Below are positions 1-8,624 of a DNA stretch of 64,000 nucleotides, piece after piece (the stretch's first letter is position 1; each line of letters opens with the position of its first letter). The notes under the pieces were generated by a model. That model ran no database searches. It saw only the letters and a list, made by a program, of their open reading frames with translations, and was not told the origin of the DNA. Location of the stretch: the NCBI GenBank assembly GCA_025359265.1, contig JANYHB010000027.1:28730-92729 (forward strand), given 5' to 3'. The stretch comes from Hyphomicrobiales bacterium (lineage in GTDB: Bacteria; Pseudomonadota; Alphaproteobacteria; Rhizobiales; Aestuariivirgaceae). The translations under genes were made by a program, and so were the position numbers.

Positions 1-31
1 AGGTGAACGGAGAAAAAACTCTTAGGTCACG

Positions 32-1660
32 CTATTTCACCAGCCCACCCTTCAGCGCAGTTTCAATCAGCTTCACCGTGTTGCCATTGCCGTAGAGCGC
101 GGCGAAGCTGCCGAACCTTGGGCCGCGCTCTTCGCCCAGCAACACCTGATACAGCATGTTGAACCAGCCTTGTGCCACACCTATGGAGCCGTCTTTCTGC
201 GTGGTGGTGTAGGGCGCGCGACGGCCTACTTCATAGACTTTGCTTTGAATGTCTTCCGCCGATGCGCCTTCTGGCAGTGCAGCAATCGCAGCGGCCAGAT
301 CGCGCAATGCAGCAGCTTCTTCTTCCGTGGCCGCGCGGTATTGCTTGGCAGGCTTCACAAAGTCTTGGTAATAGCGGATGGCATAACCCACCAGATTATC
401 CAATCGCGGATGGGTGGAAGGATCAAGTTCCGGCTTATAGCGCTTGATGAAGGCCCACATCACCGCCTTGTCTTCCGTGTTGGCCACCGTGGCCAAATTC
501 AACAGCAGCGAGAACGACAGGCCCGCCCCCTCAGGCGCTGGCGGATGCCCACCGTGCACATGCCACATGGGGTTCATCAACAATGCCGCAGAGTCGTTAC
601 CTTGACGCTGATAAGCCGACAAAAACGCATCATATTCATCCACCGCGCGCGGGATCACATCAAAATACAACCGTTTGGCCTCACGCGGCTTTTGGAACAT
701 GTAAAGCGCCAGCGAATTGGGATCAGCATAAGTCAGCCATTCATCAATCGTCAGGCCATTGCCTTTTGATTTGGAAATCTTCTGGCCAATGTCATCAAGG
801 AACAGCTCATAAACATAATGCTCTGGTGCTGGCACGCCGAGGATTTCGCAAATCTTGTCATAGATCGGCGCATTGGTTTGATGGTCTTTGCCGAACATTT
901 CAAAATCCACATGCAAGGCGGCCCAGCGCATGCCGAAATCCGGCTTCCATTGCAGCTTGGTGCGGCCACCGCGCACGTCAAGCGTGATCTCGGTTCCATC
1001 TTCATCATTGAAGGTGACAGTGCCCACCTTGGCATCCACCTTCTTCATCGGCACATAAAGCACGCGCCCTGTCGTGGGCGAGATCGGCAACACGGGAGAA
1101 TAGGTGGCTTGCCGTTCTTCACCCAGCGTGGGCAACATCACATCCATGATGGATTGATATTTTTCCAGAACATGGATGAGCATGGCATCAAAGCGACCTG
1201 ACTTATAATAGTCCGTTGCCGAAGCGAATTCATAATCAAAGCCAAACGTGTCGAGGAAGCGCCGCAGCATGGCATTATTGTGATGGCCGAAACTCTCATA
1301 GTCGCCGCCAAACGGATTGGGCACGGAGGTGAGGGGCTTGTGCAGATGGGGTGCCAAGAAGTTCTTGTCTGGCACATTATCAGGAATCTTGCGCATGCCG
1401 TCCATGTCATCTGAAAAACACAACAGCCGCGTGGGCAGATCGCTCATCATTGCGAAAGCCTTGCGCACCATTGTGGTACGCGCCACTTCGCCGAAGGTGC
1501 CGATATGCGGCAGGCCTGAAGGGCCATAACCGGTTTCAAACAGAACTTGTTTCTGCCCGGTTTTTTCCACGCGCTTCAATATATTTCGTGCCACCTCAAA
1601 AGGCCAGGCTTTGGAGGCAAGGGCGGCGGCGCGAAGGTCGGGAGAAACACTCTGTGTCAT
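32..1660 (-). CDS. lysK: Lysyl-tRNA synthetase, class I
   Basis: Charges tRNA(Lys) with lysine using the class I fold, the type found in archaea and many alphaproteobacteria in place of class II LysS. The HIGH-type motif reads GPSGLPHIG (about residues 46-54) and the KMSKS-type loop reads KISKSKGNG in the middle of the protein. The length of 542 residues is normal for the family. A GTG start at 1708 is open, but the ATG at 1660 ([14 protein letters not shown]) matches the usual N-terminus, so I chose it; the ribosome site is weak at either. The dienelactone hydrolase gene on the same strand ends about 60 bases upstream. The identification is firm; only the start is uncertain. Confidence 0.95.
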   Translation of the reverse strand: MTQSVSPDLRAAALASKAWPFEVARNILKRVEKTGQKQVLFETGYGPSGLPHIGTFGEVARTTMVRKAFAMMSDLPTRLLCFSDDMDGMRKIPDNVPDKNFLAPHLHKPLTSVPNPFGGDYESFGHHNNAMLRRFLDTFGFDYEFASATDYYKSGRFDAMLIHVLEKYQSIMDVMLPTLGEERQATYSPVLPISPTTGRVLYVPMKKVDAKVGTVTFNDEDGTEITLDVRGGRTKLQWKPDFGMRWAALHVDFEMFGKDHQTNAPIYDKICEILGVPAPEHYVYELFLDDIGQKISKSKGNGLTIDEWLTYADPNSLALYMFQKPREAKRLYFDVIPRAVDEYDAFLSAYQRQGNDSAALLMNPMWHVHGGHPPAPEGAGLSFSLLLNLATVANTEDKAVMWAFIKRYKPELDPSTHPRLDNLVGYAIRYYQDFVKPAKQYRAATEEEAAALRDLAAAIAALPEGASAEDIQSKVYEVGRRAPYTTTQKDGSIGVAQGWFNMLYQVLLGEERGPRFGSFAALYGNGNTVKLIETALKGGLVK

Positions 1661-1720
1661 GGCGGTTGCTTTAGTGTTGTGCTGCAACACGGTCAATCCC
1701 GCCCTCACATTGGGAAAATA

Positions 1721-2566
1721 CTAGGACAGATATTTCTTCAAAAATGCGATACTGCGGCTCCAGGCCAGATCCGCAGCGGTTTTGTCATAACGCGCAGAAT
1801 TCGTGTCGTTGTTAAACGCGTGGTTGGCGCCATCATAAACATGGATCTGATAGGTTTTACCAGCAGCTTTCAATGCGGCCTCGAAGGCCGGAATGCCCGC
1901 GTTTGTACGGTCATCAAGGCCAGCATAATGGAGCAGCAAGGGAGCCTTGATTTGAGCAACATCTGCCGCAGGGGGCTGCATGCCGTAATAGGCCACGCCC
2001 GCATTCAATGTTGGTTCACCCACAGCGAGTGCGTTGACCGCGCTGCCACCCCAACAAAAGCCGATGCAGCCGCCCTTGCCATTGCTTTTCGACTGGGTTT
2101 TTGCCGCCGCCAAAGCGGCCCGCGAGGTGGCCAAGATTGCGCCGGGTTGTAAAGTGCCGATCAAATCACGTGCCTTGTCTTCATCGGCAGGTGTGCCACC
2201 GAGGCCGTTCAGATAGTCTGGTGCCAAAGCGACAAAACCTTCTGCGGCCACACGCCGCGCAATGTCTTTGATATGCGGGTTCAGGCCACGGTTCTCGTGG
2301 ATAACCACCACGCTGCCGAATTTACCCTCGGCCTTGGGTTGCACCAGATAGCCCGCACCCCCCTGAAAGGTGATCGCAGACGTTGTGATGCGGGGATCGC
2401 CCTCAGGCAAAATATCGGCCATTGCATAATTATTTTCCAACAACGGCAAAAGCGCGGCTGCCGCCGCAACACTGCCAGCCATGAGCGCAAGCTTATCGAG
2501 AAACGCCCGCCGGTCCATGCCGCCATGCGTAAAGGTGTCGAAAAGTCCAATGATTTTCTGATCCAT
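1721..2566 (-). CDS. Dienelactone hydrolase family protein, Tat-exported
   Basis: An alpha/beta hydrolase of the dienelactone hydrolase (carboxymethylenebutenolidase) family, 281 residues. The nucleophile elbow GFCWGGS supplies the catalytic cysteine and GANHAF near the C-terminus supplies the histidine. The N-terminus has a twin-arginine-type signal (MDRRAFL followed by an Ala/Leu-rich stretch), placed after about 17 leading residues as in many rhizobial homologues, so export to the periplasm is likely. An AAAGGGAATAAGGC stretch before the ATG holds the ribosome site. It is divergent from the DinG-like helicase gene across about 115 bases. The real substrate is unknown; these proteins often act on lactones or esters other than dienelactone. 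Confidence 0.85.
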   Translation of the reverse strand: MDQKIIGLFDTFTHGGMDRRAFLDKLALMAGSVAAAAALLPLLENNYAMADILPEGDPRITTSAITFQGGAGYLVQPKAEGKFGSVVVIHENRGLNPHIKDIARRVAAEGFVALAPDYLNGLGGTPADEDKARDLIGTLQPGAILATSRAALAAAKTQSKSNGKGGCIGFCWGGSAVNALAVGEPTLNAGVAYYGMQPPAADVAQIKAPLLLHYAGLDDRTNAGIPAFEAALKAAGKTYQIHVYDGANHAFNNDTNSARYDKTAADLAWSRSIAFLKKYLS

Positions 2567-2681
2567 GCCTTATTCCCTTTATAAATTGAACATCAGCTTT
2601 GGCTTCAAACATGACAATTCCAAGGACAATGCACAGGGTGTGACCTTTGAATTTCCGCAAGAGCAATCTATAGAATGAATC

Positions 2682-5486
2682 GTGAACTATTTTGATCCAA
2701 ACCTGAAGCTTCCTCCTACCGCCATGCCTGCCGCCATGGGCGCTGTGCTTGCGGGCGCAAGCTTGGGTGCCGCGGCGGCGTTGGCGCGACTGGGAGCCTT
2801 GCCCCACCTCATTTGCCATTCCGGGTTTGTGATTGAGCGACTGGCGCAACAGGCGGCTGCCACCAAGTCGTTGAGCCGCTCGGCACATGAACAGAAGCAC
2901 TGGGACGTGGCAGAGCTATTTGCCTTTGTCGCCCCCGCGCGCATGGCCACGCCCACGCCAGCGGGTCTTGCGCGGTCATTGGGGGTTGAACCGGGCGCTG
3001 ATGACGGCGCCACGCTGACCGCGGTGGCAGAAGATTTGCTGCGCCGTCTCACCAGCCCCACTTATCCCTTTTTGCGTGAAGCTTCTGAAGCCGCGCATTT
3101 TCTGGCCCGCAGCAACTGGCCTTGGGCCAAAGCCGTGCTGGCCAGCCTCTCCAAGGCTAATCCGAAATTGGAGAATGCGCAGTTTGCGACGGGCCTGAAT
3201 GTATGGGACCGGGTGGAAGAATGGGAAGACGAAGGCCAGCGTGCGCCGGGCACGCAGCTCACTGTAGAAGAAGATGAAGCCAAATCCTTTCTGCGCCGCA
3301 TTCTGGGCAAAGGGGCAGAGCGCCGCGAAAGCCAGCAGGATTATGCCGCTACCGCCACCTATGCTTTTGCCCCGCGCGACCGCAAGGAAGTGAATAACAT
3401 TCTCTTGGCTGAAGCAGGCACAGGCCTGGGCAAAACCTTGGGCTATCTCGCCCCTGCCTATTTGTGGGCCCGCAAGAACAACGCGCCCGTTTGGATTTCA
3501 ACTTACACCAAAAATCTGCAACGCCAGCTGGATCAGGAAACCGCACGCATGGTGCCAGACCCCATGGAGCGGCGTTCACAAATCGTCATCCGCAAGGGCC
3601 GTGAAAACTATGCCTGCTTGCTCAACATGCAGGAAGTGTTCGGCCGGCTGACAGCGGCCAATGCGCGCTCAGCTTTATTGGCCACCTTGATTGCCCGCTG
3701 GGCAAGGTTCTCACGTGATGGTGATATTGTGGGCGGGGATTTTCCAAACTGGTTGATGCCGCTGTTTGCCGAAACCAGTTTGGACGGCGAAGCCCGCAGT
3801 TCCACGCCCACGTCTTTGGGCCTCACCGACAGACGCGGCGAATGCATTTATGCCGCTTGCCCGCATTTCAAACGCTGCTTTATCGAAAAGTCCGTTCGTG
3901 CAGGCCGCAAGGCCGACATCGTGATTGCCAACCACGCACTGGTTTTGCACCAAGCCGCACTTGATCATGCCATCGGCGTGGCCAAAACCGCTGAGGAAGA
4001 GGCCGCACCGGGAGGCTTGCGCCGCTTGGTGTTTGATGAGGGCCATCACTTGTTTGATGCGGCTGACTCGGCCTTCGCTGGTCATCTCACCGCCCTTGAA
4101 GCTTCGGAATTACGGCGTTGGCTGCGCGGGCCAGAAACTGAACGTCGGCGTGGGCGCGGGCTTTCAGAACGCATGGGTGATCTGCTTTCCGGTGAAGAGA
4201 AAGCCGAAAAATATTTGGCCGATGTGTTGCGTGCGGCGGCCTCACTGCCCGGCCCTGGTTGGACACGGCGTATTCAATCCGGCCATCCGGAAGGTTCAGC
4301 AGAAGAATTCCTCACGCTGGTGCGCCAGCAAGTTTTGGCCCGCTCTGAAGCGGGTGCCTCCAATTCGCTGGAGGCTGATTGCCTGCCTCTCGTCACCGCT
4401 CTGCCGCCGGCCATTGATGATCTCATCGACCATTTGATTTCTTTGCAAAAACCAATGACGGCGCTGGCCAATTTGCTGCTCAAGAAACTTGATGATGAAG
4501 CCGCCGAGTTGGCAACTGCCGATCGTGGCCGCATTGAAGCCATTGCGCGCGGGCTGAAACGGCGCGGCGAATTGATGGTGGGTGGCTGGGTATCCATGCT
4601 CAAACAGCTACAGGGCCAAACCAATCCTTTGTTTGTGGAATGGTTTGCAGTGGAGCAAGTTTTTGGCCGTGAGCATGATGTGGGCTTTCACTCGCATTGG
4701 ATTGACCCATCCGTGCCTTTGGCCAATGCCGTGCTGCGCCAAGCCGATGGGCTGATCATCACTTCGGCGACACTGAAAGATCGGCCGCCTGATGTGCCTG
4801 ATGATTGGAGCAATGCCGAAGCCCGCACCGGTGTGATCCATCTGCCCTATCCGGTGAAACGCGTGAGTTATGATTCACCCTTTGACTATGCCAATATCGC
4901 GCGAGTGGTGGTGGTGAATGATGTGAACCGCGAAGACATGGAGCAAATCGCTGCCGCCTACCGTGAATTGTTTTTGGCAGCGGGCGGCGGGGCCTTGGGT
5001 TTGTTCACTGCGATTGCGCGGCTGAAAGCTGTCCATAAAAGGCTGGCCCCCGGGCTCGCCAAAAAAGGCGTGCCCCTTTATGCCCAACACGTGGACCCGA
5101 TGGATACGGGCACGCTGGTGGATATGTTTCGCGCTGAGCGCGACGCGTGTTTACTGGGCACGGACGCGGTGCGCGACGGCGTGGATGTGCCAGGGGATTC
5201 TCTGCGCCTCATTGTAATGGATAGAGTGCCTTGGGGCACACCGACGATTTTGGAGCGAGCCCGTGCCGAAGCCTTCGGCGGCAATGCCTACAAAGACATG
5301 GTGGTGCGTTTGCGCCTGCGGCAAGCCTTTGGCCGCTTGATCAGACAAGAAGGCGATCGCGGCGCTTTTGTAATTTTAGACCCGCGCTTGGCCACCAGAT
5401 TCACCACGGCGTTCCCGCCCGGCATCCGCGTGGACCGCGTGGGGCTGGTGGAGGCCATCGATTTGGTGAGAATGGTGGCGCAGTGA
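2682..5486 (+). CDS. DinG/Rad3-type ATP-dependent DNA helicase
   Basis: A superfamily 2 iron-sulfur helicase of the XPD/DinG group, 934 residues. Walker A is AGTGLGKT (about residue 245) and the Walker B box is DEGHH (about residue 451). Between them four cysteines (YACLL near residue 309, then GECIYAACPHFKRC near 387-400) fit the [4Fe-4S] cluster of this family. Such helicases unwind forked or damaged DNA and R-loops. The start is GTG at 2682; a later ATG (MPAAMGAV) is possible. Its stop overlaps the GTG of the next helicase gene, so the two are translationally coupled. The coupling suggests a shared repair role with the Lhr-like helicase and PdeM. Confidence 0.9.
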   Translation: MNYFDPNLKLPPTAMPAAMGAVLAGASLGAAAALARLGALPHLICHSGFVIERLAQQAAATKSLSRSAHEQKHWDVAELFAFVAPARMATPTPAGLARSLGVEPGADDGATLTAVAEDLLRRLTSPTYPFLREASEAAHFLARSNWPWAKAVLASLSKANPKLENAQFATGLNVWDRVEEWEDEGQRAPGTQLTVEEDEAKSFLRRILGKGAERRESQQDYAATATYAFAPRDRKEVNNILLAEAGTGLGKTLGYLAPAYLWARKNNAPVWISTYTKNLQRQLDQETARMVPDPMERRSQIVIRKGRENYACLLNMQEVFGRLTAANARSALLATLIARWARFSRDGDIVGGDFPNWLMPLFAETSLDGEARSSTPTSLGLTDRRGECIYAACPHFKRCFIEKSVRAGRKADIVIANHALVLHQAALDHAIGVAKTAEEEAAPGGLRRLVFDEGHHLFDAADSAFAGHLTALEASELRRWLRGPETERRRGRGLSERMGDLLSGEEKAEKYLADVLRAAASLPGPGWTRRIQSGHPEGSAEEFLTLVRQQVLARSEAGASNSLEADCLPLVTALPPAIDDLIDHLISLQKPMTALANLLLKKLDDEAAELATADRGRIEAIARGLKRRGELMVGGWVSMLKQLQGQTNPLFVEWFAVEQVFGREHDVGFHSHWIDPSVPLANAVLRQADGLIITSATLKDRPPDVPDDWSNAEARTGVIHLPYPVKRVSYDSPFDYANIARVVVVNDVNREDMEQIAAAYRELFLAAGGGALGLFTAIARLKAVHKRLAPGLAKKGVPLYAQHVDPMDTGTLVDMFRAERDACLLGTDAVRDGVDVPGDSLRLIVMDRVPWGTPTILERARAEAFGGNAYKDMVVRLRLRQAFGRLIRQEGDRGAFVILDPRLATRFTTAFPPGIRVDRVGLVEAIDLVRMVAQ

Positions 5487-7951
5487 CGCTTCCAGGCCAC
5501 TTTCAAAACTGGTTCAGATCCAAAGGCTGGCAGCCCCGCCCCCATCAGTTGGAAATGCTGGAACTGGGCCGCAATGGCCAAAGCGCTCTGCTCATCTCCC
5601 CAACGGGCGGCGGTAAGACACTTGCGGGTTTTTTACCCACCCTGGTTGAGCTTGCCGCGCCGCACATCACTGCAGGCATTCACACACTCTACATCTCACC
5701 GTTGAAAGCGTTGGCTGTTGACATTGCCCGCAATCTGGAAACGCCAATTGGGGAGATGAAACTGCCTGTTTCGATTGAAACCCGAACCGGCGACACATCT
5801 TATGCCAAGCGCCAACGCCAGCGCCAAAAGCCGCCAGATGTTTTGATCACCACGCCAGAGCAAATGACCTTGTTGATCGCTGATCCCGCCGCAGCCCATC
5901 TGTTGCGCAACTTGCAATGCGTCATCATCGATGAGCTGCACTCCATCGTTTCGCAAAAGCGTGGTGTATTATTGTCACTGGCGCTGTCACGATTAAGAAC
6001 TCACGCACCCCAGGCGCGCTTTACCGGGCTTTCGGCCACGGTGGCTGATCCTGATGCTTTGCGCGCGTGGCTTGCGCCGGTGGGCACACCGCCTGTGCCC
6101 CTCGTGCTCGGCAAGGCAGGGGCACCGCCGCGCATTCGCATTTTGGATTCGGTGGAGCGCGTGCCGTGGAGCGGGCACTCGGCGCGGTATTCAATTCCCG
6201 AGGTTTACGAAACCATCAAAACCGCAAAAATGGCTTTGCTCTTCGTCAACACCCGTTCGCAAGCGGAGTTGCTGTTCCAAGAATTATGGAACGCCAATGA
6301 AGATCATTTGCCAATTGCATTGCACCACGGCTCGCTTGATGTGATGCAGCGCCGCAAAGTGGAAGCCGCGATGGCCGATGGCAAAATCAAAGCCGTGGTC
6401 TGCACTTCAACACTCGATCTCGGCATTGACTGGGGTGACGTGGATTTGGTGGTGCAGGTGGGCGCACCCAAAGGTTCATCGCGCCTGTTGCAACGCATTG
6501 GCCGCGCCAATCACCGCCTCGATGAATCCAGCAATGCCTTGTTGGTGCCGAGCAATCGCTTTGAAGTATTGGAATGCGTGGCCGCACGCCAGGCAGCTGA
6601 AGAAGGTGCGCAAGATTCGGAATATCCAATGACGCGCAAGCTGGATGTTCTGGCCCAGCATCTTATCGCCTGCGCATGTTCAGGGCCATTTCATGCGGAT
6701 GCGTTGTTTGCGGAAATAAAATCGGCTTTCACCTATCGCACTTTAAAGCGCGAGCGTTTTGATCAAGTGCTTGATTATGTGGCCACTGGCGGTTACGCAT
6801 TGAAATCCTATGAGCGTTACGCCAAACTGAAGCAGGGCGAAGATGGCCAGTGGCGCTTGGCGCATCCTCAGCTGGTGCTGCGCTACAAAATGAACATGGG
6901 CACTATCGTTCAAAATGAAATGATGAAAGTGCGTCTTTCGTCGGTCAAAATGCGCCAAGGCCGCCGCACGATATTGGGCGGGCGCGTGATCGGCGAATTG
7001 GAAGAATATTTCCTTAGCCAGCTTGGCGTGGGCGATACTTTCCTGTTTGGCGGTGAAGTATTGCGCTTCGAGGGCATGGATGAGTTTGGCGCCCTGGCCA
7101 CAAGGGCACCGGGCAGGGAGCCGCGCGTGCCATCATATAACGGGGGCAAATTTCCGCTTTCAACTTATCTGGCAGAGCGCGTGCGCGGCATCCTTGCCGA
7201 CAAGGCGCAGTGGCAGAGCCTTCCGCCGCAAGTGCGCGACTGGTTGAGTTTGCAGAGTTGGGCTTCGGTACTGCCCAAAGCTGATGAAATGTTGGTTGAA
7301 ACCTTTCCCCGCGCGGAAAAGCACTACATGGTATGTTATCCCTTTGAAGGCCGCTTGGCGCAGCAAACACTGGGCATGTTGTTGACGCGCAGGCTTGAGC
7401 GTTGGGGCGCCAAGCCGTTGGGCTTTGTCGCCTCGGAATATGCACTGATGGTGTGGATGGTGAATGATCTTTCGGCCATGATTGATCAAGGCCGCATCTC
7501 ACTGCCTAAACTTTTTGATGAAGACATGCTGGGCGATGATCTTGAGGCGTGGTTGGCTGAAAGCAATATGATGAAATCCGCTTTCCGCAACTGTGCGATC
7601 ATCGCTGGGCTGGTGGAGCGTAATTTTCCCGGCAAGGAAAAAACCGCAAGGCAAGTGACGGTGAACACCGATCTGATTTTTGATGCCTTACGCAGCCATC
7701 AGCCCGATCACATCCTGATGCGGGCCGCTTGGGAGGATGCTGCCGACGGTTTGATCAATGTTGAACGCCTGGGTGCCATGTTGAAGCGCGTCAAGGGCCA
7801 TATCCTGCACAAGGCGCTTGAACGTGTCTCGCCACTGGCGGTGCCTGTGCTGCTTGAGATTGGCCGCGAATCGATTCAAGGTGAGGCACATGATGCCCTT
7901 CTCGCCGAAGCCGAAGCCGAACTTGCCGCTGAGGCCAGCCGTCTTGCTTGA
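5483..7951 (+). CDS. Lhr-like DEXH helicase, ligase-associated DNA damage response type
   Basis: A large DEXH-box helicase, 822 residues, the usual length of the bacterial ligase-associated Lhr-like family. Walker A is SPTGGGKT (about residue 38) and the DEXH box is DELHS (about residue 149); the helicase C motif QRIGRANHR follows. The reading frame is open further upstream, but the GTG at 5483 overlaps the DinG-like stop (GTGA) and gives the expected N-terminus. In other alphaproteobacteria this gene sits with pdeM, an exonuclease gene and an ATP-dependent DNA ligase gene. Here pdeM follows with overlap, but ligase and exonuclease are absent and a DinG-like helicase precedes instead. Confidence 0.9.
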   Translation: MTLPGHFQNWFRSKGWQPRPHQLEMLELGRNGQSALLISPTGGGKTLAGFLPTLVELAAPHITAGIHTLYISPLKALAVDIARNLETPIGEMKLPVSIETRTGDTSYAKRQRQRQKPPDVLITTPEQMTLLIADPAAAHLLRNLQCVIIDELHSIVSQKRGVLLSLALSRLRTHAPQARFTGLSATVADPDALRAWLAPVGTPPVPLVLGKAGAPPRIRILDSVERVPWSGHSARYSIPEVYETIKTAKMALLFVNTRSQAELLFQELWNANEDHLPIALHHGSLDVMQRRKVEAAMADGKIKAVVCTSTLDLGIDWGDVDLVVQVGAPKGSSRLLQRIGRANHRLDESSNALLVPSNRFEVLECVAARQAAEEGAQDSEYPMTRKLDVLAQHLIACACSGPFHADALFAEIKSAFTYRTLKRERFDQVLDYVATGGYALKSYERYAKLKQGEDGQWRLAHPQLVLRYKMNMGTIVQNEMMKVRLSSVKMRQGRRTILGGRVIGELEEYFLSQLGVGDTFLFGGEVLRFEGMDEFGALATRAPGREPRVPSYNGGKFPLSTYLAERVRGILADKAQWQSLPPQVRDWLSLQSWASVLPKADEMLVETFPRAEKHYMVCYPFEGRLAQQTLGMLLTRRLERWGAKPLGFVASEYALMVWMVNDLSAMIDQGRISLPKLFDEDMLGDDLEAWLAESNMMKSAFRNCAIIAGLVERNFPGKEKTARQVTVNTDLIFDALRSHQPDHILMRAAWEDAADGLINVERLGAMLKRVKGHILHKALERVSPLAVPVLLEIGRESIQGEAHDALLAEAEAELAAEASRLA

Positions 7952-8624
7952 CACTGTGATCAGTTTGGGCGGCGTGGAGCTGCGGCCTGATCTATCTGGC
8001 GCGTTGTATGTGCCCGATCTTGCCGCGCTGATCATTTCAGATTTACATTTGGAACAGGGCACATCACTGGCGCGGCGCGGCATCAGCGTGCCGCCCTTTG
8101 ATACGGGCATAACCATTGGCTTGCTGGAAAGCGTAATCAACCGCTGGGCCCCACAGCGTTTGATTTTTCTGGGCGATAGCTTCCACGACGATGATGGCGA
8201 GAGACGCATTGAGGCGGCGCTGATGCAGCGCTTGAAAAAAATTGCGGTGGCACATGAATGTTTCTGGATTTGTGGCAACCACGATCCATCGCCGCCGCGC
8301 CATTTGGCAGGCCATTCAGCCGATCATATTTTGTTGGGGCCTCTAACCCTGCGGCACGCGCCACAACGTTTGCGCAAAGCAGAAATCGAAATTGCCGGCC
8401 ACCTGCACCCTGGATGTGCGGTGGCGCAACGCGGACGGCGCGTTTCCGGTAAATGCTTTATCGCTGATGAACGCCGTTTGATCATGCCAGCCTTCGGTGC
8501 CTACACCGGCGCACTTTCAGTGTTTGCACAGCCCTATGAGCGCCTGTTCAAGCGCGAGGAAACCCGGGCTTGGATGATTGGCCAAGAGCGGCTCTACAAA
8601 TTTCCGTTTGCCAGGCTGTGTTAG
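7890..8624 (+). CDS. pdeM: Ligase-associated DNA damage response endonuclease PdeM
   Basis: A small calcineurin-like metallophosphoesterase. Metal-binding motifs are seen in order: SDLHLEQG, GDSFHDD, GNHD and GHLH. The N-terminal strand pattern (a short beta region ending LYVPDLAALIISDLH) is typical of PdeM, which acts with the Lhr-like helicase and a DNA ligase in a proposed repair system. I chose the ATG at 7890 because AAGGTGAGG lies just upstream; this places the start inside the helicase gene by about 60 bases. A GTG at 7956, just after the helicase stop, is the alternative and would better fit the family's N-terminus. It is convergent with the podJ-like gene (4-base overlap). Confidence 0.85.
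   Translation: MMPFSPKPKPNLPLRPAVLLDTVISLGGVELRPDLSGALYVPDLAALIISDLHLEQGTSLARRGISVPPFDTGITIGLLESVINRWAPQRLIFLGDSFHDDDGERRIEAALMQRLKKIAVAHECFWICGNHDPSPPRHLAGHSADHILLGPLTLRHAPQRLRKAEIEIAGHLHPGCAVAQRGRRVSGKCFIADERRLIMPAFGAYTGALSVFAQPYERLFKREETRAWMIGQERLYKFPFARLC

Noticed and set aside
5231..5482. Upstream extension of the Lhr-like frame
   Set aside because: It overlaps the conserved C-terminal helicase motifs of the DinG-like gene in another frame, and the GTG at 5483 gives the expected N-terminus.
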